DNA of 23,066 nt from CALELF01 sp045617925 (GTDB taxonomy: Bacteria > Synergistota > Synergistia > Synergistales > Synergistaceae): positions 1 through 23,066 of the forward strand of contig JAZLJR010000001.1 in NCBI GenBank assembly GCA_045617925.1. The letters are read 5' to 3'. How positions within the stretch are numbered: the stretch's first letter is position 1; every line of letters begins with the position of its first letter. A model generated the notes under the pieces. The model worked only from the letters and a program-made list of their open reading frames with translations, ran no database searches and had not been told where the DNA came from. The position numbers were made by a program, and so were the translations under genes. Positions 15,965 to 23,066 of this stretch are shown here, one piece after another.

Positions 15965-15979
15965 GCGGGCAAATCCCGC
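15965..15979 (-). other. Small GC-rich hairpin between dapB and dapH
   Basis: GCGGG at 15965-15969 pairs with CCCGC at 15975-15979 across a five-base loop, inside the 123-base dapB-dapH gap. On the transcribed strand it is followed by TTAAAAAC, so it lacks the U-run of a terminator. It may be an RNA processing or stability element, or a member of a small intergenic repeat family. Confidence 0.3.
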
Positions 15980-16013
15980 CCTTTATGTCCTTTATGTTCT
16001 ATATGGCTAATGT

Positions 16014-16751
16014 TTAATTTCTAATAAGTTGTTCTATTGAATATAATCCTGCAGGTTTGCCAAGCAGGAATTTTGCTACTTCTATTGCACCGTCAGCAAA
16101 AAGCTTCCTGTCGTGAGCTTCATGTTTCAAGGTTATTGTTTCGCTTCCCGTTGAAATCATTATTTCGTGAATCCCCACGATATTTCCCATACGGATTGAC
16201 TGTATGCCAATTTCATTTTTTTGTCTTGGGCAAATTCCGCTTCTACCAATAGCAAATTCTGCATCAGCTCGGACATTCTTCAAGGCATTTGCAAGCATCA
16301 AAGCCGTGCCAGACGGTGCATCTAACTTTTTATTGTGATGCACTTCCATTATTTCTATATCCGCATTTGGAAAAGCAGAGGCAACACGGCTGGCAACATC
16401 ACAAAGGGTAGCAATTCCGAGCGACATATTGCCAGAATAAAAAACTGCAATTTTTTTACTGGCACTCCCAATAGCCTGTTTTTCTTCTTCCGTGTGGCCT
16501 GTTGTTGCAATGACGACAGGCACATTTTTTTTCATACACCAGTCAAGCAACTCTACCGTGCCAAGATGATTTGAAAAATCCACAACACAATCAGCTGTGC
16601 CTGAATATTCATTTATATTTTTGTAATTTGGTGACTCTGTTTTTGCAAAATCTGGAGAAACAAGGGCTACAACTTCTGTTTCTGTTTCACGGGCAGCCTC
16701 TTGCATTTTCTGCCCCATTCTGCCAGTTGCACCAGTTATTATTATTTTCAT
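16014..16751 (-). CDS. dapB: 4-hydroxy-tetrahydrodipicolinate reductase
   Basis: 245 residues, close to the compact Firmicutes form. It reduces the DapA product with NAD(P)H to tetrahydrodipicolinate. The nucleotide-binding G7-A-T-G-R-M-G13 lies at the start; I-A-T-T-G-H-T (81-87) and the substrate motif E136-V-H-H-N-K-K-L-D-A-P-S-G-T-A150 follow, the latter with the catalytic His pair (138/139) and Lys142. A second family block, G-I-H-E-I, is near 193. An AGGAGT site precedes the ATG, which lies 15 bases after dapA, so the two genes are surely co-transcribed. All catalytic residues are present. Confidence 0.96.
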   Translation of the reverse strand: MKIIITGATGRMGQKMQEAARETETEVVALVSPDFAKTESPNYKNINEYSGTADCVVDFSNHLGTVELLDWCMKKNVPVVIATTGHTEEEKQAIGSASKKIAVFYSGNMSLGIATLCDVASRVASAFPNADIEIMEVHHNKKLDAPSGTALMLANALKNVRADAEFAIGRSGICPRQKNEIGIQSIRMGNIVGIHEIMISTGSETITLKHEAHDRKLFADGAIEVAKFLLGKPAGLYSIEQLIRN

Positions 16752-16766
16752 ATTGACTCCTACAAA

Positions 16767-17654
16767 CTACTTTATAAGACCAAGTCGTTTCATCTCAGCA
16801 AACAGTTTTTCCTCGTGAGCAGATTCCATCTGTGTAAGAGGAAGGCGCAAGAAGTTTTCTCCAAAGCCCATCGCTGCCATAGCAGACTTTACAGGAATTG
16901 GGTTCACTTCAGAGAATAGAGCCTTGATGAGTGGCATATATTTGAATTGAAGCGCAGCAGATTCTTTAATTTTTCCTTCAAAGAAAAAGTCACACATCTT
17001 TTGTGTTTCACGTGGAGCAACATTGCTAAGAACAGAGATGACACCCTTTCCACCAAGCGACAATATCGGCACAACCTGATCATCATTGCCAGAATATATA
17101 TCAAGCTTGTCACCAACGAGTGCCGCAGTCTCCGTGATTTTTGCAATATTACCGTTTGCTTCCTTAATAGCTACTATGTTTGGGTGATCTGCAAGCTCAA
17201 GGTATGTTTCAGGCTCAAGTCCAACCCCCGTGCGAGAAGGCACATTATAAAGAATGATTGGTTTTGTTACAGCATCTGCTATTGCTGTATACATCTTCAC
17301 AAGTCCCTTTTGTGTTGCTTTATTGTAATATGGTGTTACTACAAGACAAGCATCTGCACCTATATCACAGCTATATTTTGAAAGACTTATTGCATATTCT
17401 GTATCATTTGAGCCTGTGCCGGCAATTATCGGGACTCTGTGGGCGGCTCTTTCAACAGCAAAGCGAAGCACCATTCTGTGCTCATCATCTGTCAAGGTTG
17501 AACCTTCACCAGTTGTCCCAGCAACAACAAGAGCCGCAATGCCTTCTTCAATTTGCCAGTCAATTAATCTGCCAAATGTTTCAAAATCCACTCCATCCTT
17601 TGTGAGTGGCGTTACGATTGCTGTTGCAGCCCCCTTAAAAATTGTCTTTTTCAT
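16767..17654 (-). CDS. dapA: 4-hydroxy-tetrahydrodipicolinate synthase
   Basis: 295 residues, standard length for this TIM-barrel aldolase, which condenses pyruvate with aspartate semialdehyde in the first committed step to lysine and DAP. The Schiff-base Lys is K164 in V-A-I-K-E-A-N-G. The proton-relay residues T47 (A-G-T-T-G-E-G, 45-51), Y110 (T-P-Y-Y-N) and Y136 (Y-N-V-P-S-R-T-G) match the E. coli set (T44, Y107, Y133, K161) with an offset of three. AAGGAG lies about ten bases before the ATG and a good extended -10 promoter lies further up. It is the first gene of dapA-dapB-dapH, and possibly of a transcript continuing into wbaP. The presumed lysine-binding site was not analysed, so feedback control is unknown. 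Confidence 0.97.
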   Translation of the reverse strand: MKKTIFKGAATAIVTPLTKDGVDFETFGRLIDWQIEEGIAALVVAGTTGEGSTLTDDEHRMVLRFAVERAAHRVPIIAGTGSNDTEYAISLSKYSCDIGADACLVVTPYYNKATQKGLVKMYTAIADAVTKPIILYNVPSRTGVGLEPETYLELADHPNIVAIKEANGNIAKITETAALVGDKLDIYSGNDDQVVPILSLGGKGVISVLSNVAPRETQKMCDFFFEGKIKESAALQFKYMPLIKALFSEVNPIPVKSAMAAMGFGENFLRLPLTQMESAHEEKLFAEMKRLGLIK

Positions 17655-17735
17655 TTTATTCGCGTCTCCTTGTGAAAAACGATTTCAGTCGTGTATGGTA
17701 TTCCCTATAAAGTTAGTATAGTACTACTAGTGCGT

Positions 17736-17744
17736 ATTATAACA
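17736..17744 (-). promoter_or_regulatory. Extended -10 promoter for the dap operon
   Basis: On the minus strand the bases read TGT-TATAAT, a consensus TGn-TATAAT extended -10 element, about 80 bases before the dapA start. The -35 position at 17 bases' distance reads CTATGA, a poor match, as is tolerated with an extended -10. The leader is too short for a lysine riboswitch and none was seen. Confidence 0.55.
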
Positions 17745-17789
17745 CAAAGGTATGTTTTTCATAGTTTTTTACAAAAAATTTCTTGTGTT

Positions 17790-17836
17790 AAACAACAAAA
17801 AATAAGAGAGCCAAGCAATAAATGCTTGACTCTCTG
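17790..17836 (-). terminator. Rho-independent terminator of the pyruvate oxidoreductase gene
   Basis: AGAGAGCCAAGCA (17805-17817) faces TGCTTGACTCTCT (17823-17835). In the minus-strand RNA this gives a 13-base-pair stem with one G-U pair and a five-base loop, followed by UUAUUUUUUGUU. It starts 17 bases after the oxidoreductase stop, separating that gene from the dap operon. Confidence 0.85.
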
Positions 17837-17852
17837 TTATTTTTAATGTTTT

Positions 17853-20800
17853 CTAGCCTTGGAAAGCTTCCAAATACTTGTAGTATTTCCAGTTGCGTGC
17901 GATAGCTGCTTTTTCCTCTTCAAGGAATGCCGCTGCTGCCTCTGGGTTTGCTGCTTTCAAGGATTTGTAACGAACTTCGTTGTAGATGTAATCTTCAAGT
18001 GGAAGTGTTGGCTCTTTTGAATCAACGATGAGTGGGTTCTTGCCTTCTTTTGCAAGGTCTGGGTTATATCTCATAAGGAGCCAGTGACCACTCTCAACTG
18101 CCTTCTTCTGCTGTTCGAGACCATTAACCATATTGATACCATGGTTGATACAGTGTGAATATGCAATGATAAGAGATGGACCATTGTATGCCTCTGCTTC
18201 CTGGAAGACCTTGACTGTGTGAGCATCGTTTGCACCCAATGCAACTCTACCAACATAGACATTACCATAGGTCATTGCCATCATGGCGAGGTCTTTCTTG
18301 CCACTTGGCTTACCTGCTGCTGCAAACTTTGCAACTGCACCGCGTGGTGTAGCCTTGGAAGCCTGACCACCGGTGTTTGAGTAAACTTCTGTATCAAGAA
18401 CCAAGATGTTTATGTTCTTGCCGGAAGCAATGACGTGGTCAAGTCCACCGTAACCGATGTCGTATGCCCAACCGTCACCACCGATAATCCAAACGGATTT
18501 CTTTGCAAGGTAATCTGCAACTGTCTCAAGTTCCTCTGCTTCCTCTGTGCCGAGTGCGCAAAGATCCATCTTGAGCTGGTCTATTTTGTTTCTCAAAGCA
18601 TTGATTTCTTCTGTTGTTGTCTGTGGTGCATTCAAAATCTCGTCAACTCTGTCTTGACCGATAACTGGTGCCAACTTTGTCAAGAGCTCTGTTGCATATT
18701 CTGTATGCTTGTCAACTGTAAGGCGGAAGCCAAGTCCAAATTCTGCAGCATCCTCAAAGAGAGAGTTGCTCCATGCTGGACCTCTGCCCTCGTCGTTTGT
18801 GCACCATGGTGTTGTCGGTAAGTTACCGCCATAGATTGAGGAGCATCCTGTTGCGTTTGCAACGAGTGCTCTGTCACCAAAGAGTTGTGAAACGAGCTTG
18901 ACATATGGTGTTTCACCGCAGCCTGCGCAAGCGCCAGAGAACTCAAAGAGAGGTCTCATAAGCTGAACGTCTTTAACTGTGTTATTAAGAAGTGCTCTGT
19001 CTGCATCTGGTAAATCCATAAAGAAGCTCCAGTTTGCTCTCTCCTGCTCACGAATTGGCATCTGAGTTGTCATCTTCAAGGTCTCTTTTGCCTTCATTGT
19101 GCAGGTGCTAACGCAGAGACCGCAACCTGTGCAATCTTCTGGTGCAATCTGAATTGTGTATTTCTGTCCTGGGAACTTTGCAAAGCCCTTGACATCTGTG
19201 CTCTTGAAGTTTGCTGGTGCATCCTTCAATAATTCGCCGTCATAGACCTTTGCACGAATTGCTGCATGTGGGCAAACCATAACGCATTTACCGCACTGGA
19301 TACAGGATTCTGGGTTCCAAGTTGGAATGTCTATTGCAATATTTCTCTTCTCGTATTGTGTTGTTCCTGCTGGGAATGTACCGTCTTCTGGCATTGCAGA
19401 AACAGGAAGGCTGTCGCCCTCAAGAACCATCATTGGTCCAAGAACGTTCTTGACAAATTCTGGTGCATCATCTGCCACTGGCTTCTTGATGTCAAAGTCA
19501 CTGGTAACTTCTCCGGGGACCTTGACTTCAAAGAGGTTTTGAAGTGTAGCGTCGACTGCTGCGATGTTTTTGTCAACAACTGCCTGTCCCTTCTTTGAGT
19601 AGCTCGTGACAATGGAATCTTTAATTGCCTTGATTGCATCGTCCTTTGGAATGATGTTTGAAATTGCAAAGAAGCATGTCTGCATGATTGTGTTTGTGCG
19701 GTTACCCATGCCTGTCTCTTTTGCAATCTTTACTGCGTCTATAACGTAGAATTTTAACTTCTTGTCAATAATGTGTTTCTGATATGTTCTTGGCAACTTG
19801 TTCCAAATTTCGTCTGCACGGAATGGTGCATTCAAAAGGAATGTGCCACCATCAGCAGCATTCTTCAAGATGTCAAGTTTCTCAAGGAATGAATAAACGT
19901 GGCATGCTATGAAGTTTGCCTTGTTAATAAGGTATGAAGCATATATTGGGTTTGGACCAAAGCGAAGGTGGCTTATTGTGTAACCACCAGACTTCTTTGA
20001 GTCATAGCTGTAGTAGCCCTGTGCATAGAGATTTGTATTCTGACCGATAATCTTGATTGAGTTCTTGTTTGCACCAACAGTTCCGTCTGAACCTAAACCA
20101 TAGAACAAGCAACGCGTTGTCTCTGGGTCTTCTGTATCAAAGTTTTCATCATAGGAAAGGCTCTTGAATGTAACGTCATCGTTGATACCAATTGTGAAGT
20201 CATCCTTTGGCTCAAGCTTTGCAAGTTCATCAAAGACACCCTTGACCATTGCTGGGGTAAAGTCTTTTGATGCAATACCATAACGACCACCGACAATTTT
20301 GATGTCTCTGCCGAAGAGTGCGTTACGAACATCTGCGCAAAGTGGCTCGCAAATTGCGTTTGGCTCCTTGTAACGGTCAAGAACAGCAATTTTCTTGACT
20401 GTTGCTGGGAGTGAATTCACAAAACGTGAAATGTCAAATGGACGGAAGAGGTGAACTGAAAGAACACCAACCTTCTCGCCACGCTTATTGAGCTCATAAA
20501 CTGCCTCGTGTGCGACTGCTGCACCAGAACCCATAAGGACAATTACACGGTCTGCATCTGCTGCACCAAAGTAATCAAAGAGGTGATACTGTCTGCCAGT
20601 TTCCTTTGCAAACTTGTCCATAGCCTCTTGAAAAATGTCTGGCATCGCTGCATAGTAGAGGTTCTGTGATTCTCTGCTCTGGAAGCAGACGTCACTATTT
20701 TGTGCTGTGCCACGAATAACTGGTGCCTCTGGGGTGAGACCGTTAAGGCGGTGCTCACGGACGAGGTCATTGTTAATGCAGTTTTTCATGACGCTATATG

Positions 20801-21365
20801 GAATTTCTTCAATTTTCATCTCTTCATGGCTTGTGCGGAAACCGTCAAAGAAGTGAAGCACTGGCACATGGCCTTCCAATGTTGCCATTTGTGCGATGAG
20901 TGCGTTATCTTCTGCTTCCTGAACAGTTGCTGAAGCAAGGAGTGCCCAGCCTGTTGCACGGACAGCCATAATATCTGAATGTTCGCCAAAAATTGACAAT
21001 GTATTTGTTGCCAAGGTTCTTGCCGTAACGTGCATAACTGTTGGTGTAAGCTCACCAGCAATCTTATACATGTTAGGAATCATAAGGAGAAGCCCCTGTG
21101 AAGATGTAAAGGTTGTTGAGAGTGCTCCTGTTGTTAAGGCGCCGTGATAAGCACCGCTTGCGCCTGCCTCGGACTGCATTTCCTGAACTAGTGGAATTGT
21201 TCCCCAAATGTTCGGGCGTTTTGCCGCAGACCAAGTGTCGCTCCATTCGCCCATTGGGCTAGAAGGAGTGATTGGGTAGATTGAGATAACTTCGTTGACA
21301 GCATGTGCAACGTGTGCAACAGCTTCGTTTGCGTCAACTGTAACCATCTTTGGTTTCTCTTGCAT
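17853..21365 (-). CDS. nifJ: Pyruvate:ferredoxin (flavodoxin) oxidoreductase, single-chain
   Basis: 1170 residues, the full length of the homodimeric type. It converts pyruvate and CoA to acetyl-CoA, CO2 and reduced ferredoxin or flavodoxin, a core reaction of anaerobic metabolism. Domain I begins with Y30-P-I-T-P-S-S-P-M-G-E. The ferredoxin-like domain binds two 4Fe-4S clusters through Cys688/691/694/698 and Cys745/748/751/755. The TPP domain starts at G-A-C-A-G-C-G (811-817) with the proximal cluster ligands Cys813, Cys816, Cys841 and the late Cys in Y-S-H-C-I-N-H-G. It continues with G-G-D-G-W-A-Y-D-I-G-Y-G-G and V-Y-S-N-T-G-G-Q. A strong AGGAGG lies seven bases before the ATG. It is monocistronic: its own terminator follows, and the upstream neighbour is divergent. 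The codon pattern is even and GC-richer than the glycan genes, as expected for a highly expressed gene. Confidence 0.97.
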   Translation of the reverse strand: MQEKPKMVTVDANEAVAHVAHAVNEVISIYPITPSSPMGEWSDTWSAAKRPNIWGTIPLVQEMQSEAGASGAYHGALTTGALSTTFTSSQGLLLMIPNMYKIAGELTPTVMHVTARTLATNTLSIFGEHSDIMAVRATGWALLASATVQEAEDNALIAQMATLEGHVPVLHFFDGFRTSHEEMKIEEIPYSVMKNCINNDLVREHRLNGLTPEAPVIRGTAQNSDVCFQSRESQNLYYAAMPDIFQEAMDKFAKETGRQYHLFDYFGAADADRVIVLMGSGAAVAHEAVYELNKRGEKVGVLSVHLFRPFDISRFVNSLPATVKKIAVLDRYKEPNAICEPLCADVRNALFGRDIKIVGGRYGIASKDFTPAMVKGVFDELAKLEPKDDFTIGINDDVTFKSLSYDENFDTEDPETTRCLFYGLGSDGTVGANKNSIKIIGQNTNLYAQGYYSYDSKKSGGYTISHLRFGPNPIYASYLINKANFIACHVYSFLEKLDILKNAADGGTFLLNAPFRADEIWNKLPRTYQKHIIDKKLKFYVIDAVKIAKETGMGNRTNTIMQTCFFAISNIIPKDDAIKAIKDSIVTSYSKKGQAVVDKNIAAVDATLQNLFEVKVPGEVTSDFDIKKPVADDAPEFVKNVLGPMMVLEGDSLPVSAMPEDGTFPAGTTQYEKRNIAIDIPTWNPESCIQCGKCVMVCPHAAIRAKVYDGELLKDAPANFKSTDVKGFAKFPGQKYTIQIAPEDCTGCGLCVSTCTMKAKETLKMTTQMPIREQERANWSFFMDLPDADRALLNNTVKDVQLMRPLFEFSGACAGCGETPYVKLVSQLFGDRALVANATGCSSIYGGNLPTTPWCTNDEGRGPAWSNSLFEDAAEFGLGFRLTVDKHTEYATELLTKLAPVIGQDRVDEILNAPQTTTEEINALRNKIDQLKMDLCALGTEEAEELETVADYLAKKSVWIIGGDGWAYDIGYGGLDHVIASGKNINILVLDTEVYSNTGGQASKATPRGAVAKFAAAGKPSGKKDLAMMAMTYGNVYVGRVALGANDAHTVKVFQEAEAYNGPSLIIAYSHCINHGINMVNGLEQQKKAVESGHWLLMRYNPDLAKEGKNPLIVDSKEPTLPLEDYIYNEVRYKSLKAANPEAAAAFLEEEKAAIARNWKYYKYLEAFQG

Positions 21366-21414
21366 AGTAAGTCCTCCTATATATAGTGCTACTATTTGCT
21401 TTTATTTATTTTTC

Positions 21415-21444
21415 CTAATAAACAAAACACCGCGTATTTTACAA
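21415..21444 (-). promoter_or_regulatory. Possible promoter of the pyruvate oxidoreductase gene
   Basis: On the minus strand TTGTAA (21439-21444) and TATTAG (21415-21420) are spaced by 18 bases, about 50 bases ahead of the start codon. Both boxes match consensus only partly. The 197-base divergent gap must contain promoters for both directions; the plus-strand one could not be pinned down. Confidence 0.25.
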
Positions 21445-21562
21445 CTTTTTTCAAAAAAAAGCAAAAAAAAATCTAAATAACCCGAAAATTTTTTGCACTT
21501 TTTCTCCCTATATTGAGGGGCAAGAAATTTAACCTCAAATAAAACGAAGGGAGGTGTTGCTC

Positions 21563-21781
21563 ATGGCAGCAAGTTTAATCCACGAAGCAAGCGCTTTGAA
21601 ATTTGCCTTAAACACAGGAACTGTTTCTGAACCAAAGACTAGCACGGTTTCTATGTCAAGGGTAAATGAATCTGCAACGGCAGAAGCACTGGCAAATGTG
21701 GCACAAGCAGTTGATGCACTCTTTGCACATGACGTTACAGGTCACAAGGTGCAAAAGTCCTATGCTCTAAATTTGGCATAG
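21563..21781 (+). CDS. DUF1659 small protein
   Basis: 72 residues starting at the ATG at 21563, which has GGGAGGTG at the proper distance; the GTG nine bases earlier falls inside that ribosome site. The sequence has the DUF1659 shape: an N-terminal L-x-F-A-L-N-T-G strand, a basic/Ser-Thr turn (K-T-S-T-V-S-M-S-R-V), then a helix E-A-L-A-N-V-A-Q-A-V-D-A-L and a terminal V-Q-K-S-Y strand. The biochemical role of this family is unknown. It is almost always found as a pair with a DUF2922 gene in Firmicutes, as here, 34 bases upstream of that partner. It diverges from the pyruvate oxidoreductase gene. Confidence 0.8.
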   Translation: MAASLIHEASALKFALNTGTVSEPKTSTVSMSRVNESATAEALANVAQAVDALFAHDVTGHKVQKSYALNLA

Positions 21782-21815
21782 GGCAAAAACAATTAAAAGA
21801 AAGGAGGTGAGCACA

Positions 21816-22046
21816 ATGGCAGTTACAACCACAAAGACAATCACACTAGGATTTCTCGACAATCTGGGCGACCAGTTCAGGGTTTCCTTTGGCAAGGTAA
21901 AGGATCTCACGGACGCCACAGGCAAAACGCTTGTAAATGCAGCGATGGACGCAATGATAATAAACCAACCATACACAAAAGAGTTGGCAGCCAAACAGAG
22001 CGCATATCAGACTTCTACCACAAAAACTGATATCGAGTTGTCATAA
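21816..22046 (+). CDS. DUF2922 small protein
   Basis: 76 residues from the ATG at 21816, preceded by an excellent AAAGGAGGTG; the GTG nine bases upstream is part of that site. The family pattern is visible: an N-terminal strand T-I-T-L-G-F-L-D-N-L-G (10-20), F-R-V-S-F-G-K-V-K-D-L, then a helix A-T-G-K-T-L-V-N-A-A-M-D-A-M-I. DUF2922 proteins are short, of unknown function, and co-occur with DUF1659. Both ribosome sites are near-perfect, suggesting high expression. The pair ends in a strong terminator, so it is a self-contained two-gene unit. Confidence 0.8.
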   Translation: MAVTTTKTITLGFLDNLGDQFRVSFGKVKDLTDATGKTLVNAAMDAMIINQPYTKELAAKQSAYQTSTTKTDIELS

Positions 22047-22065
22047 AGCGGATTGCAATTTTAGC

Positions 22066-22110
22066 AAGAGAGCAGAAAAATTTTTATTTTTCTGCTCTCT
22101 TTTCGTTTTT
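22066..22110 (+). terminator. Strong rho-independent terminator after the DUF2922 gene
   Basis: Bases 22066-22080 and 22087-22101 are perfect 15-base complementary arms with a six-base loop, followed by a T-rich run (TTCGTTTTTT). It lies 20 bases after the DUF2922 stop and about 90 bases before pyrE, insulating the two units. Confidence 0.9.
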
Positions 22111-22192
22111 TAACGTTTTGATTTATTTTTTGCTATTTTTTTTTGATTATTTGTAGTAAAATTACTCTAACATTTACGAAAAGAGGCGTAAC

Positions 22193-22831
22193 ATGACAGA
22201 AATTGAACGTAAAATTGCAAGTGACCTATTGAGTATTAAAGCTGTCTTTCTCCGCCCAGATGAACCATTTACATGGGCAAGTGGCATAAAAAGCCCTGTT
22301 TATTGTGATAACCGCCTAACCCTAACTGATACACGTGTCAGACTGGATGTGGAAACAGCAATAGCTGAAACTATAAAACGCATCTACCCAAACGTTGAAA
22401 TTCTTATGGGGACATCCACAGCCGGCATCGCCCACGCTGCAATCACAGCACATCTTCTAAACCTTCCAATGGGCTACGTTAGAAGTGGTGCAAAAGACCA
22501 CGGCAGAAAGAATCAAATAGAAGGCCGTATCGAAAAGGGACAGAAATGCGTCGTCGTGGAAGACCTCATTTCAACTGGCGGCAGCGTCATAGAGGTTGTC
22601 AATGTGCTTCGCGAGGCAGGAGCAAATGTCCTTGGCATTGTCAGCATTTTTACCTATGGACTACAAAAAGGGCTTGACAGGTTAGCAGAAGCCAATGTGC
22701 AGAACACGAGCGTAACAAACTTTGACGCACTTGTTGAAGTCGCTGCAGAAGAAAATTACATTAAAAAAGAAGATGTGGAGCGTTTAATAGCTTTCCGCAA
22801 AAATCCTTCGGACGAAAGCTGGATAAAGTAA
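22193..22831 (+). CDS. pyrE: Orotate phosphoribosyltransferase
   Basis: 212 residues, the common length for the enzyme that joins orotate to PRPP to give orotidine 5'-phosphate in UMP synthesis. The PRPP-binding motif C-V-V-V-E-D-L-I-S-T-G-G-S (119-131) is intact. The N-terminal F-T-W-A-S-G-I-K-S-P-V-Y-C-D-N-R (26-41) carries the family's orotate/PRPP-contacting Lys, and the flexible catalytic loop V-R-S-G-A-K-D-H-G-R-K-N-Q (96-108) contains the Lys and His of the active site. An AGAGG site precedes the ATG. It starts after a terminator, so it has its own promoter in the AT-rich 22102-22192, not confidently located. It is followed by pyrB after 141 bases. Confidence 0.96.
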   Translation: MTEIERKIASDLLSIKAVFLRPDEPFTWASGIKSPVYCDNRLTLTDTRVRLDVETAIAETIKRIYPNVEILMGTSTAGIAHAAITAHLLNLPMGYVRSGAKDHGRKNQIEGRIEKGQKCVVVEDLISTGGSVIEVVNVLREAGANVLGIVSIFTYGLQKGLDRLAEANVQNTSVTNFDALVEVAAEENYIKKEDVERLIAFRKNPSDESWIK

Positions 22832-22848
22832 GAATATTAGCTATAAGC

Positions 22849-22894
22849 GCTGTGCTTCGCACAGCTAACATAAGGCGGAGCAACAAAGTTGCTC
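22849..22894 (+). other. Tandem hairpins between pyrE and pyrB
   Basis: Two separate tight stem-loops occur in the 141-base gap. The first is GCTGTGC-TTC-GCACAGC at 22849-22865 and the second GAGCAAC-AAA-GTTGCTC at 22878-22894, each seven base pairs with a three-base loop. Only a short T-run (TTT) follows the second. They could be an attenuator, an RNA-processing site or copies of an intergenic repeat; no PyrR-binding consensus was recognised. Confidence 0.45.
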
Positions 22895-22972
22895 TTTACA
22901 TAAAACTTTGATTTAGAAACATTAAATTGCACTACTTTAACTCCTATCCAAAATTTATTTAAGGAGTGAAAC

Positions 22973-23066
22973 ATGCGTCATATATTAAATATTTTAGATT
23001 TATCTGTTGAAGAAATTGACGAACTTGTCGCAACTGCCATAGACATCATGGCTCGTCCGGATGCCT
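22973..23066 (+). CDS. pyrB: Aspartate carbamoyltransferase, N-terminal fragment at window edge
   Basis: The window ends 31 codons into this gene. The opening M-R-H-I-L-N-I-L-D-L-S-V-E-E-I-D-E-L matches the first helix of aspartate carbamoyltransferases, which form N-carbamoyl-aspartate in pyrimidine synthesis. AAGGAG lies six bases before the ATG. The location downstream of pyrE supports this over ornithine carbamoyltransferase, which has a similar N-terminus; the diagnostic carbamoyl-phosphate motif lies outside the window. Confidence 0.75.
   Translation, partial: MRHILNILDLSVEEIDELVATAIDIMARPDA

Noticed and set aside
17655..17735. Leader of dapA considered for a lysine riboswitch or T-box.
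   Set aside because: Only about 75 bases lie between the promoter and the start codon, far shorter than either element, and no conserved T-box sequence is present.
17416..20933. Several sizeable open frames opposite or out of frame with dapA and the pyruvate oxidoreductase gene.
   Set aside because: They are shadows of the two well-conserved coding frames, with no ribosome sites or recognisable domains.

Overview
The window looks like the chromosome of an AT-rich, anaerobic member of the Firmicutes (Bacillota). The evidence is a one-chain pyruvate:ferredoxin oxidoreductase, the acetylase branch of lysine/DAP synthesis (dapH), a DUF1659/DUF2922 small-protein pair, and purine-rich Shine-Dalgarno sites (AGGAGG and variants) in front of most housekeeping genes. 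I cannot place it more finely from sequence alone.

Layout, left to right. (1) Bases 3-395 hold the tail of a plus-strand family 2 glycosyltransferase, ending at a very strong palindromic terminator (405-450). (2) Bases 637-4266, minus strand, form a compact six-gene operon that does not belong to glycan synthesis. In transcription order it encodes a STAS-like/GHKL ATPase, a DUF4325 STAS-like protein, a membrane protein with a long helical tail, a winged-helix protein with two C-terminal membrane helices, a small membrane protein and an MTH538/DUF1863-type TIR-like protein. This is the strongest candidate for an undescribed system, probably anti-phage or stress-related. (3) Bases 4353-15178, minus strand, are a surface-polysaccharide cluster: WbaP-type initiating transferase, two GT2 enzymes, UDP-galactopyranose mutase, a GT2-pyruvyltransferase fusion, a QueC-like PP-loop protein, a Wzx-like flippase and a CapA-family protein. 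(4) Bases 15198-17654, minus strand, are dapA-dapB-dapH, which run straight into wbaP with a 19-base gap. (5) Bases 17853-21365, minus strand, are a full-length pyruvate:ferredoxin oxidoreductase with its own terminator. (6) Bases 21563-22046, plus strand, are the DUF1659 and DUF2922 pair with a strong terminator. (7) Bases 22193-23066, plus strand, are pyrE and the start of pyrB, separated by two tight hairpins.

How the genes fit together. DapA, DapB and DapH make the meso-diaminopimelate/lysine precursor for peptidoglycan, and their transcript could continue into the glycan genes. WbaP would load the first sugar phosphate on undecaprenyl phosphate. The GT2 enzymes extend it, Glf supplies UDP-galactofuranose (the adjacent GT2 is a likely user), the fusion protein could add a sugar and a pyruvyl ketal, and the flippase exports the unit. 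No Wzy polymerase or ligase is visible, so the cluster may continue to the left, where the partial glycosyltransferase lies. The six-gene operon sits between the two glycan blocks, a position typical of exchanged accessory cargo. No tRNA, rRNA, CRISPR array or intact insertion sequence was seen, and no gene-free stretch exceeds about 240 bases.
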